The notes beneath the pieces are model-generated. The model was not told the origin of the DNA, did no database searches, and was given only the letters and a program-made list of their open reading frames with translations. This document shows positions 1 to 6,360 of a stretch of DNA of 7,161 bases, one piece after another. Every line of letters starts with the position of its first letter. The first letter of the stretch is position 1. The stretch is from contig FR896070.1 of assembly GCA_000435475.1 (NCBI GenBank), positions 25,544 through 32,704 of the forward strand. Direction: 5' to 3'. Origin of the DNA: Cryptobacterium sp. CAG:338 (lineage in GTDB: Bacteria > Actinomycetota > Coriobacteriia > Coriobacteriales > Eggerthellaceae). The translations under genes and the position numbers were made by a program.

Positions 1-36
1 GATAAAATCTCAGCTCGATGCCTTCGACATATTATC

Positions 37-981
37 TTACAGATCCTTTGAACCTTCTACACGGCCTTCCAGATATGCCCAGTAGTTATCAACATCTTGC
101 TGAATCTCTTCCAAGATATGCTCGTTGCCTGGCTTGAAAAGGTGCTTAAAGCGACCCTGAGGCTTCAAGAATTCCGTAACAGGAATCAAATTCTTATCAC
201 GAACAGGAGTAAGCTTCCACTTGCCGTTTTCAACCTCAAACAAAGGCCAGAACTTAGAGTTAACAGCCAGACGACAAATTTCAGCCGTCATGTTAGAGCC
301 AAGGCGCCAACCACGTGGGCAAGGTGCCATGATGTTCAAGAATGCAGGACCGTCAACTGCAATTGCCTTTTCTGCCTTGTTTACCAAGTCGCGCCAATTG
401 CCAACCGTTGCTTGAGCAACATAAGGTACTCCATGAGCAGCCATAATGGAAGTCAGATCCTTGCGAGCCTCAATTTTGCCCTGCTGAACCTTACCTACCT
501 CAGAAGTGGTAGCCCAAGCGCCCTTTGGCGTAGCAGATGAACGCTGAATACCAGTGTTCATGTAAGCCCCGTTGTCGTAGCAAACATAAACAATATCGTG
601 GCCACGTTCCATAGCGCCAGACAGAGACTGCAAACCGATATCGTAAGTACCGCCGTCACCGCCGAATGCTACAAACTTAATCTTCTTGTCGGCAGGGATC
701 TTACCAGCACGCTGAAGACCCTTATATGCAGCCTCAACACCAGAAATAGTTGCACCGGCATTAGCAAATGCATTGTGAATAAAAGGAACTTCCCACGCGT
801 TATCAGGATAGATGGTGGTAGAAACTTCCAAGCAGCCCGTTGCCGAGCAGCATACTACATCATAATCATTGCGGCCCATCAGAACCTGGCGTACCGCCAT
901 GGAAGCGCCGCAGCCGCCGCACAGGCGATGGCCTGGAGCCAAGTCATCGGGGCGGGCAGAAAGTTGCTTAATATTAGCCAT
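37..981 (-). CDS. porB: Pyruvate (2-oxoacid):ferredoxin oxidoreductase, beta subunit
   Basis: This is the thiamine-diphosphate-binding subunit of the four-subunit cytoplasmic enzyme that oxidises pyruvate with CoA to acetyl-CoA and CO2 and reduces ferredoxin. Numbering from the ATG at 981 gives 314 residues, normal for the family. Visible motifs are CGGC near residues 21-24, CSATGC ending at C50, and APCPRGW with C221. These give four cysteines (21, 24, 50, 221) placed like the [4Fe-4S] ligands of this family. The TPP/Mg motif GDGGT is at 108-112, followed by CYDNGAYMNTG about 25 residues later. The stretch GAMERGH...YMNTGIQRSSATP is typical of pyruvate rather than 2-oxoglutarate enzymes, but valine-type enzymes are close relatives, so the substrate is inferred. 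A TTG six bases upstream (987) would add two residues. I prefer the ATG because AAGGGG lies 8 bases before it but only 2 before the TTG. It is the last gene of the operon in view and ends 36 bases from the window edge with no terminator visible. Confidence 0.95.
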   Translation of the reverse strand: MANIKQLSARPDDLAPGHRLCGGCGASMAVRQVLMGRNDYDVVCCSATGCLEVSTTIYPDNAWEVPFIHNAFANAGATISGVEAAYKGLQRAGKIPADKKIKFVAFGGDGGTYDIGLQSLSGAMERGHDIVYVCYDNGAYMNTGIQRSSATPKGAWATTSEVGKVQQGKIEARKDLTSIMAAHGVPYVAQATVGNWRDLVNKAEKAIAVDGPAFLNIMAPCPRGWRLGSNMTAEICRLAVNSKFWPLFEVENGKWKLTPVRDKNLIPVTEFLKPQGRFKHLFKPGNEHILEEIQQDVDNYWAYLEGRVEGSKDL

Positions 982-989
982 AATCAAAG

Positions 990-995
990 CCCCTT
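990..995 (-). promoter_or_regulatory. Ribosome binding site of porB overlapping the porA stop codon
   Basis: Read on the minus strand the sequence is TAAGGGG followed by eight bases and ATG at 981. The AAGGGG uses the last two bases of the porA stop codon (994-996). The spacing supports ATG 981 over the upstream in-frame TTG at 987. The overlap implies that ribosomes ending porA uncover or pass the porB site, which favours coupled translation. Confidence 0.7.
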
Positions 996-2181
996 ACTCT
1001 TCGATACCAAGATACTTAATGGAACCGTCATACGTACCCTGAGCGCGCTGCTCAAGTTCAGCATATACCTGACCCATCTGATCGAGCGTAATGTCAGCGC
1101 CGCCCATACCAGCCAGGTAATCGCTTACAGGAATCTGAAGACCAGCATCCTGGAATGCAGCACGAACCTCAAGTGCCAAAGGAGCATGAGGAGAGCCAAA
1201 GGAATCAGAACGATCGATAACGGCAACTGCTTTTGCGTTCTTGCAAGCCTCAACGATCTGCTTTGCAGGGAATGGACGGAAGATACGAGGACGAACCACG
1301 CCAACCTTCTTGCCCTCCGCACGAAGCAAACGAGCCTGATGACGAGCATTACCAGCACAGGAGCCCAGTACCACAATTAAATAGTCCGCATCCTCGGCGC
1401 CCCATGAGTCAACAACCTCAAAAGAGCGACCAGTAATCTCTTCCCACTCCTTGCCGTGCTTTTCGAATGCCTCGAGTGCATTATCCAAAGCATGACGCTC
1501 GGTGAGCTTGTACTTCATATAGCCGTTGCCCAAAGTAGCAAACATGCCATGACCTACAGGATTTTCAGTATCAAGCAAAGGATATAAAGGCTTGTAGTCT
1601 CCGACAAAATCCTTAACTACCTGATCCTCTTCCATCACGCAATTATCCATTGCATGAGAAGTCACAAAACCATCTAAGGTCGTAAGCACAGGAAGCAAAA
1701 CATTGGGATCTTCTGCAACCTTAAACGCAATAATGGTGTTGTCATATGCCTCTTGCGCGGTTTCTGCAAACATCATTGCCCAACCAGTATCACGCACGCC
1801 CATAATATCGGAATGGTCACCGTGAATATTAATAGGAGCAGACAGGGCGCGATTTGCATTTGCCATAACAATGGGGCAACGCATACCTGAAGCAATGTGA
1901 AGCTCTTCCCACATGAATGCCAAACCCTGAGAAGCAGTTGCGGTAGCAACACGAGCACCAGCAGCAGAAGCACCGATGCAAGCAGAAAGAGCGGAATGCT
2001 CAGATTCCACAGGAACGTACTCGGTAGTAACTTTGCCATCAGCTACGAACTTTGCGTAACCTTCTACGATCGTGGTCTGAGGGGTAATAGGATATGCTGC
2101 CATTACATCGGGATTAACCTGACGAAACGCATCAGCAATCATCTGGTTACCCGTAGCAGAAAACATTTTCTTTTCAGCCAT
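994..2181 (-). CDS. porA: Pyruvate (2-oxoacid):ferredoxin oxidoreductase, alpha subunit
   Basis: The alpha subunit is 395 residues, close to the roughly 390-400 usual for separate POR/VOR alpha chains. It carries the pyrimidine-binding half of the TPP site and the substrate pocket. The diagnostic AYPITPQT motif is at 29-36 (the Thr is expected to contact the substrate carboxylate). ESEHSA at 59-64 supplies the glutamate region that activates TPP. NRA at 110-112 supplies the arginine equivalent to the pyruvate-binding Arg of single-chain PFOR. RDTGW (130-134) and LLPVLTTLDGF (162-172) are also family hallmarks. The C-terminal part (about 262-395) is the transketolase C-like domain with VVLGSCAGNAR and VGVVRPRIFRPFP. 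The start is preceded by AAGGGGAG about six bases upstream, inside the end of porD. The gap to porD is three bases. It acts with gamma, delta and beta in one complex. A valine/branched-chain 2-oxoacid substrate cannot be excluded by eye. Confidence 0.95.
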   Translation of the reverse strand: MAEKKMFSATGNQMIADAFRQVNPDVMAAYPITPQTTIVEGYAKFVADGKVTTEYVPVESEHSALSACIGASAAGARVATATASQGLAFMWEELHIASGMRCPIVMANANRALSAPINIHGDHSDIMGVRDTGWAMMFAETAQEAYDNTIIAFKVAEDPNVLLPVLTTLDGFVTSHAMDNCVMEEDQVVKDFVGDYKPLYPLLDTENPVGHGMFATLGNGYMKYKLTERHALDNALEAFEKHGKEWEEITGRSFEVVDSWGAEDADYLIVVLGSCAGNARHQARLLRAEGKKVGVVRPRIFRPFPAKQIVEACKNAKAVAVIDRSDSFGSPHAPLALEVRAAFQDAGLQIPVSDYLAGMGGADITLDQMGQVYAELEQRAQGTYDGSIKYLGIEE

Positions 2182-2184
2182 TAC

Positions 2185-2517
2185 TTACTCCCCTTCCTTT
2201 TCCTGAGCCTCAGTTTCGGGAATAAGTTCCAAGGCGCCGAATTTGCATTCTTGTACGCACACGCCGCAGCCTTTGCAATGGAACAAATCGATGCCAGTCA
2301 TCTGACCATCTTTAACCTCGATGGATGAATCAGGACAATACATCCAGCAAAGCATGCAATTGGTGCATTTTTCGGAATCCCATACAGGACGATCTGAACG
2401 CCAGCCGCCGGTATAGCAATTCTTAGAGGTGCCCCCTTCTGGGCACACATAGCCTACAGGGAAATCAGAAGGCTTCCAGTTCTCGTAATCCGAACCGTCG
2501 AATTCGTACTTGGACAT
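2185..2517 (-). CDS. porD: Pyruvate:ferredoxin oxidoreductase, delta subunit (2x[4Fe-4S] ferredoxin)
   Basis: This 110-residue ferredoxin-like subunit passes electrons from the beta-subunit cluster to external ferredoxin. It has two full [4Fe-4S] motifs: C51-x2-C54-x2-C57-x3-C61 followed by PDSSI, and C81-x2-C84-x2-C87-x3-C91. The N-terminal 50 residues contain the family signature TGGWRSDRPVWD (36-47) that precedes the first cluster motif. Two further cysteines, C25 and C34, sit in a CPEGGTSKNC segment upstream of it; I do not recall these as standard in the family. The start codon shares one base with the porC stop (TAATG). The Shine-Dalgarno GGAGGT is within the end of porC, at 2527-2532. 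The acidic C-terminal tail (ETEAQEKEGE) is short and probably flexible. Confidence 0.95.
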   Translation of the reverse strand: MSKYEFDGSDYENWKPSDFPVGYVCPEGGTSKNCYTGGWRSDRPVWDSEKCTNCMLCWMYCPDSSIEVKDGQMTGIDLFHCKGCGVCVQECKFGALELIPETEAQEKEGE

Positions 2518-3089
2518 TACTCTTGCACCTCCTGATAGGCACGCTCAACGGAAGCCAAGTTCGCGTCGATCATTTCCTGAGAAAACTTCTTACCAAACGT
2601 AATTACCAAACGCTCTTTAACAAGATCGAGCGGGAACAGGCCCGTGATCTTTGCTAAAGCGCCAACGATCGGGGTGTTAGGCATGTCCTTTTTAATGGTT
2701 GCCAGTGCAATGCCTGAAGCATCAATAGTGGCAACACGTACAGAAGCTGGAGCATTAACTGCAGCACGAGCCTCTTCGGGGGTCATAGTGGTATTGAAAA
2801 GTAGAATACCGTTTTCATTCATTCCCTCCATGACATCTGTTGAAGCCAACAAGGTGTCATCCAAAATGATAACGATGTCAGGATTCTGAATATTGTTGTG
2901 AACTTCAATGGGCTCACTAGATACACGCGTGTACGCTTTCAGTGGTGCGCCGGTGCGCTCCGGACCATATTCTGGCATAGCCTGAATATAATTTCCTTGC
3001 AGCAGCGCCGTGTCCGCTACGAGCTTTGCAGCCGTTACCGCACCTTGTCCGGCACGAGCATGCCAGCGGATTTCGGTCAACTGTGACAT
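2517..3089 (-). CDS. porC: Pyruvate:ferredoxin oxidoreductase, gamma subunit
   Basis: The 190-residue gamma subunit is the first gene of the operon. It corresponds to the domain of single-chain PFOR that closes the active site and contributes to CoA handling. Family hallmarks are the N-terminal WHARAGQGAVTAAKLVA (9-25) and MPEYGPERTGAPLKAYTRVS (38-57). Also present are NPDIVIILDDTLL (69-81) and the C-terminal TGLFPLDLVKERLVITFGKKFSQEMIDAN (149-177). Its length matches other gamma chains (about 180-190). The gene order gamma-delta-alpha-beta is the classic porCDAB (porGDAB) order of archaea and Thermotoga. A Shine-Dalgarno-like GAGGAG lies about four bases before the ATG, a slightly short spacing. 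The gene is preceded by the 161-base regulatory region that probably drives the whole operon. Confidence 0.93.
   Translation of the reverse strand: MSQLTEIRWHARAGQGAVTAAKLVADTALLQGNYIQAMPEYGPERTGAPLKAYTRVSSEPIEVHNNIQNPDIVIILDDTLLASTDVMEGMNENGILLFNTTMTPEEARAAVNAPASVRVATIDASGIALATIKKDMPNTPIVGALAKITGLFPLDLVKERLVITFGKKFSQEMIDANLASVERAYQEVQE
2527..2532 (-). promoter_or_regulatory. Ribosome binding site of porD within porC
   Basis: A perfect GGAGGT on the minus strand lies nine bases before the porD ATG, inside the last codons of porC. With the TAATG stop/start overlap at 2517 this is a textbook arrangement for translational coupling, matching the need for equal amounts of gamma and delta subunits. 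Confidence 0.7.
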
Positions 3090-3131
3090 ACCTCTCCTCT
3101 CGCTTAAAAATCGCTTTGAACAAGCTCCTCC

Positions 3132-3137
3132 ATTCTA
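3132..3137 (-). promoter_or_regulatory. Candidate -10 box of the por operon promoter
   Basis: The minus strand reads TAGAAT, one mismatch from TATAAT, and would place the transcript start near 3125, about 36 bases before the porC ATG. No -35 box resembling TTGACA is found 16-18 bases upstream. Instead an inverted repeat occupies the -35 region (3152-3178). It is either a promoter that needs an activator or not the true promoter. Low confidence. Confidence 0.3.
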
Positions 3138-3151
3138 TCGACCAACAGATT

Positions 3152-3178
3152 TCAACCTGTGTGGGTTTCCAAGGTTGA
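3152..3178. repeat. Inverted repeat, possible operator before the por operon
   Basis: Two perfect 7-base arms, TCAACCT (3152-3158) and AGGTTGA (3172-3178), are separated by 13 bases. Arm centres are 20 bases apart, about two helical turns, as for a dimeric regulator. If the -10 at 3132-3137 is right, the repeat is centred near -40, the usual place for an activator that substitutes for a -35 box. The stem has no T-tract after it on either strand, so it does not look like a terminator. The function is inferred. Confidence 0.35.
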
Positions 3179-3192
3179 CCAATATGGGTCGG

Positions 3193-3209
3193 TAGACGGA
3201 ATCCGCCTA
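3193..3209. repeat. Short near-perfect palindrome in the por upstream region
   Basis: Arms TAGACGGA (3193-3200) and TCCGCCTA (3202-3209) around a single central base match at seven of eight positions. A one-base centre rules out a stable RNA hairpin using the full arms, so a DNA-binding site is more likely than a terminator. It lies about 42 bases past the stop of the upstream membrane-protein gene and about 104 bases before porC. Confidence 0.3.
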
Positions 3210-3250
3210 AGTTCATCGGTAGAGTTAACGTGGTGAGCGGTTAGGAATTA

Positions 3251-5488
3251 TTAGGTCCAGAATTGAACCATTTCAATGATGTCTTGGTATGCCCAGTCAT
3301 ATATGTCGGAATACCAACCCGTCTCGGGAATGAAGCAAACGAGCGTTACATAGAGAATACTCAATGCCACCGCAACTTGAATTCCTCGCAAATATAAGGC
3401 GTGCGATTTCCCAAGGAAGAACTTACCCTCATCGGTTTTTGCACGAGCAGAAAGAGCATCATTTGCAACAAAGGCAAGAAGCACCGCAGGCATAAGGAAC
3501 AACGTGCTGTAGTCTGCGGTGTAGCGTTGTAATATTCCCGCCATTTGAGCATCCAAGCACGCCACCACTACACCCGAAACGAGCATAGTGATAACAACTC
3601 CCGCAATCGTATTAGTTGAACGAACCTTAAAGCGATACTTCAAGATTGGCTTTGCAAATGCAAGAATCCACAGAATTGGCAGGCAAACCAAGATGCCGCC
3701 AAACGTCACTTCTTTAATGGTCTGCCCCAAGTAAGTGGTATCAAAGGTGGTGGGCTGAATCCAAGGGAATACTCCTGTGGTAGTTGGGGTCTGCAAGAAG
3801 TACGCAAACAGAGCAGGCAAAAAACGACCAGGATTGGTGCCGCGCTGCGTCATATCGTTAACCGTCAAGTTGTAGTTTGCTCCAAAATCGAAAAAGGAAC
3901 CAAAACGTGCACGGTTATAAAGCATTATTCCTGCTGCTACCACGGCATAGGGCGCCAACAGACAGATAAACTCCCGCATACCTTTCGGAGTAAAGAGATG
4001 CTTCTCGGTAATAAACTTGCGCCAAAAAAGAGGAAATGCCAAAAGAGAAAACACAATAAACTGAGGACGGCATGCCACCACAAGTGCCATACAGAGCGAA
4101 CCTGCAAAATACCAGCCCCACGCCCTTTCGGACGATCGACCATGCAGCCAGAAATACAAACCCCACACCGTAAAAGCAAGGGCAAGAGCAATTGGCAGCG
4201 AATAAAACGTAGGGAATTTCGCCAGATAAAGCATCCCCGAACAACCAACTAAGGGGATTTGCAGCAGCAAAAACAAGCCCAAACTGACTCGTTTAAAGTG
4301 ATATCGCGCAAACCTATCCATAAGCGCAGTAATTCCCAGTACGAATGCGATACAAGCAATTAGCACTCCTATTGCGGTGGGAAAACTAGAGACCGTCAAC
4401 AGATAGAAAGGCAAATAGAACAAAAGAACGGGAAGTACCCCAAAGTAAACGTAGTAGTGCCCCTCATAATAGGCGACATCGAACAGGTAGGCTTCACCTG
4501 TCTGTTTTTGAAGTTCATCACGAGCACCCTTGTCGTAAGGGTTTTCCATTTCTTGCAGCCATTGAGGCGGCTCTTCTTCTAAATACAGCTGTCCGTGCGC
4601 CATGGCTTTAGCAAGCTCGGCATACTGCTGTGCATTTTCACCGCCCACTTCGTAGGTATTAACGATACTATGCCCATCCCAAGAGCCGGAATTATAGTTG
4701 GCTGTCGCAATACCCACTTGGTTTGAGCCAAAAAGCAAATATGCTGTAAGGATAAATATTTCAAACGCCGTTGCTGCAACAATGCATACTCGACTAAATC
4801 GAGGATGCTCTTTGATCTTGCAACGATAAATGCTTGATTTAGGTCTAAACACATAGACAAAAAGAAGAATGACAAACGCCGCAAAGAAGCGAAGGCCATT
4901 AAAAGCAAACGGCTGAGGATCGTTGATTACTATCGAATTAAGAATGAGAGGATACGTCGCATCCTCGTTTACTATTTCTATGCGTAGATCTTGAATATAC
5001 CCAGAACTTTGCAGATAAAGATACTGGCTCTCTTCGCTAAACGTCGAAACATCTACCTCGGGAACACCAAAGGTATATTCGGTCGTATTGAAGTAGGTTT
5101 CATGCGCTGAATCGGTAAAACTAATTTGAATGGTAACGTTTTGTGCCGATTGAGAATTATCGAAATCGAGATGAATGTTATGGACTTCTTTATTGAGATC
5201 GTGAAATTCCAGAACGTTTGAAGTAGCAGTAAGGCGCACAGGCTCATTTTGATTAAAAGAATTCGAATCTGCTTTATCTGAATCAGCTAAAGCCAAACCC
5301 GATTGTTCGGTCAGATTAACTCTTTCGTAACCAGAAGAAATGAAGAAGTTCATGTTAAAGAGAAACACTTCAAGCAGAAGCGCAATGACAAAAATGGCAC
5401 CCACGCGAATAGCTGCATGCTTAATATCATTCGCATGCACGCGCGCAAGCTCGATGCCTTCGTCTGTCACTTCTTCAATCGGTCTCAT
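3251..5488 (-). CDS. Polytopic membrane protein, probable GT-C-type glycosyltransferase (uncharacterised)
   Basis: This is a 745-residue integral membrane protein with roughly 12 hydrophobic segments. A cytoplasmic N-terminus precedes TM1 (about 27-47). A polar, beta-rich domain of about 145 residues follows (50-195), then TM2 (197-215), a basic loop (RPKSSIYRCKIKEHPR) and TM3 (233-253). A second external loop runs 254-345, and the remaining segments lie between about 346 and 719. The second loop contains GENAQQYAELAKAMAHGQLYL (283-303), which resembles the acidic-residue loop of PMT/ArnT-like (GT39, GT-C fold) enzymes. It is followed by NPYDKGARD (316-324) and YYEGHYYVYFGVLPVLLFYLP (340-360). 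RARFGSFFDFGANYNLT (526-542) and QRYTADYS (654-661) also recall this group. I infer transfer of a sugar from a lipid-linked donor outside the membrane; donor and acceptor are unknown. There is no convincing Shine-Dalgarno and the promoter abuts the start. No cell-wall or glycan genes are adjacent, so context gives no help. Confidence 0.8.
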   Translation of the reverse strand: MRPIEEVTDEGIELARVHANDIKHAAIRVGAIFVIALLLEVFLFNMNFFISSGYERVNLTEQSGLALADSDKADSNSFNQNEPVRLTATSNVLEFHDLNKEVHNIHLDFDNSQSAQNVTIQISFTDSAHETYFNTTEYTFGVPEVDVSTFSEESQYLYLQSSGYIQDLRIEIVNEDATYPLILNSIVINDPQPFAFNGLRFFAAFVILLFVYVFRPKSSIYRCKIKEHPRFSRVCIVAATAFEIFILTAYLLFGSNQVGIATANYNSGSWDGHSIVNTYEVGGENAQQYAELAKAMAHGQLYLEEEPPQWLQEMENPYDKGARDELQKQTGEAYLFDVAYYEGHYYVYFGVLPVLLFYLPFYLLTVSSFPTAIGVLIACIAFVLGITALMDRFARYHFKRVSLGLFLLLQIPLVGCSGMLYLAKFPTFYSLPIALALAFTVWGLYFWLHGRSSERAWGWYFAGSLCMALVVACRPQFIVFSLLAFPLFWRKFITEKHLFTPKGMREFICLLAPYAVVAAGIMLYNRARFGSFFDFGANYNLTVNDMTQRGTNPGRFLPALFAYFLQTPTTTGVFPWIQPTTFDTTYLGQTIKEVTFGGILVCLPILWILAFAKPILKYRFKVRSTNTIAGVVITMLVSGVVVACLDAQMAGILQRYTADYSTLFLMPAVLLAFVANDALSARAKTDEGKFFLGKSHALYLRGIQVAVALSILYVTLVCFIPETGWYSDIYDWAYQDIIEMVQFWT

Positions 5489-5496
5489 AGCAACCT

Positions 5497-5505
5497 ATTG
5501 TATCA
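5497..5505 (-). promoter_or_regulatory. Extended -10 promoter of the membrane-protein gene (likely leaderless)
   Basis: The minus strand reads TGATACAAT, an extended -10 (TGn plus TACAAT). Only eight bases separate it from the ATG at 5488, so transcription would start within one to three bases of the start codon. No good -35 box is seen, as is common for extended -10 promoters. The sequence between has only a weak AGG, consistent with an mRNA that lacks a leader. Confidence 0.55.
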
Positions 5506-5549
5506 ATTCGCATTCATTTGCCCTATGGCTAAATACGCTTTACTCACAC

Positions 5550-5584
5550 AAAAAGCCCTCGATCTCCTACCGATCGAGGGCTTT
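5550..5584 (-). terminator. Strong intrinsic terminator downstream of adk
   Basis: A perfect 13-base stem (5552-5564 paired with 5572-5584, GC-rich in the middle) surrounds a 7-base loop. On the minus strand the second arm runs into five T residues (5550-5554). It lies about 100 bases past the adk stop and separates adk from the membrane-protein promoter. The plus-strand side has only three T residues, so it should work mainly on the minus strand. Confidence 0.92.
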
Positions 5585-5683
5585 GCTCATAATAAGTAAG
5601 TCTAGATTTGAGTTTAAGTCTTCCTAACGCCGAAACATTATTGAAAACTTACGGTTCCAAACCTAGAAAGCCTTAGATACTGA
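5585..5683 (-). other. adk 3' untranslated region, no gene seen
   Basis: About 100 bases lie between the adk stop and its terminator. The stretch is AT-rich and holds no open frame with a ribosome binding site; the only tiny frame runs into the terminator stem. It probably forms the 3' untranslated tail of the adk message. No recognisable RNA family is evident by eye. Confidence 0.5.
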
Positions 5684-6310
5684 CTAGATATCCAAAGCTT
5701 CAACAATAGAAGCGAGTACAACTTCTGGGTCGCGGTCACCGTCAATTTCGATCAAAAGATCGCAGCCGCGATAATAATCAATCAAAGGAGCGGTGGAGTT
5801 TTCATATACATCAAGACGATTGCGAACCGTTGCCTCATTATCGTCATCGCGCTGATACATTTCGCCGCCACACTTTGGGCATTGCGCATCCTTATCGGAT
5901 CCAATGTAGCCACAATCACGGCACATGCGACGAGAAGTCAAACGCTTGATGATAACTTCCTTGTCAACATCAACCAAAAGTGCCGCATCCAAAGGACGAT
6001 CCAATGAAGCGAGTTCAGAATCAAGCGCTACAGCCTGCGTAGAGGTACGAGGGAAGCCGTCCAAAATAAAACCAGCCTTGGTGTCCTCATCCTGAAGACG
6101 CTCTTTAACTAAGCCAATTACTACCTCGTCAGGAACCAAATCGCCCGCATCCATATACTTTTTAGCTTCAAGACCCAAAGGAGTTTGATTCTTTACCGCA
6201 GCACGAAGCATGTCGCCTGTAGAAATGTGAGCATACCCATACTTTTCAACAAGCTTTGCAGCCTGAGTTCCTTTACCAGCGCCCGGTGCGCCCAGCAAAA
6301 CGATATTCAT
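5684..6310 (-). CDS. adk: Adenylate kinase, zinc-containing
   Basis: This is the cytoplasmic enzyme that interconverts ATP + AMP and 2 ADP, essential for nucleotide balance. At 208 residues it is slightly shorter than the 210-220 common for long-form bacterial enzymes. The P-loop GAPGAGKGT is at 7-15. The AMP-site motif STGDMLRAAV is at 30-39 and GFILDGFPRT at 80-89. The LID region (about 126-158) carries C130-x2-C133-x10-C144-x2-C147, the four-cysteine zinc site typical of Gram-positive adenylate kinases. RDDDNEATVRNRLDVY (154-169) supplies the catalytic arginines and DYYR (178-181) lies near the C-terminus. The ATG has AAAGGAT about six bases upstream, with an extended -10 promoter before it and a strong terminator after it, so adk looks monocistronic. 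In many bacteria adk lies in the ribosomal-protein cluster beside secY and map; that is not the case here. Confidence 0.97.
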   Translation of the reverse strand: MNIVLLGAPGAGKGTQAAKLVEKYGYAHISTGDMLRAAVKNQTPLGLEAKKYMDAGDLVPDEVVIGLVKERLQDEDTKAGFILDGFPRTSTQAVALDSELASLDRPLDAALLVDVDKEVIIKRLTSRRMCRDCGYIGSDKDAQCPKCGGEMYQRDDDNEATVRNRLDVYENSTAPLIDYYRGCDLLIEIDGDRDPEVVLASIVEALDI

Positions 6311-6351
6311 AAATGATCCTTTCTAGCGGATTCGATAAAATCGCTTCATCT

Positions 6352-6360
6352 ATTGTAGCA
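6352..6360 (-). promoter_or_regulatory. Extended -10 promoter of adk
   Basis: The minus strand reads TGCTACAAT, an extended -10 of the same TGnTACAAT form found before the membrane-protein gene. It would start transcription near 6345, giving a leader of about 35 bases that contains AAAGGAT (6316-6322) ahead of the ATG. No good -35 box is seen. Confidence 0.55.

Noticed and set aside
982..987. TTG start for porB, two codons upstream of the ATG
   Set aside because: The Shine-Dalgarno AAGGGG would be only two bases from the TTG but is eight from the ATG at 981.
598..1380. 260-codon open frame on the plus strand across porB and porA
   Set aside because: It is antisense to two well-conserved genes and shows no recognisable motif in its translation. 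It is a by-product of the codon use of the real genes.
1897..2328. 143-codon plus-strand open frame across porA and porD
   Set aside because: It opposes conserved motifs of both subunits, and its translation has low-complexity, biased composition.
5563..5592. Tiny minus-strand frame (MSKALDR-like) running into the adk terminator stem
   Set aside because: It has seven codons and no ribosome binding site; the sequence is explained by the terminator stem.
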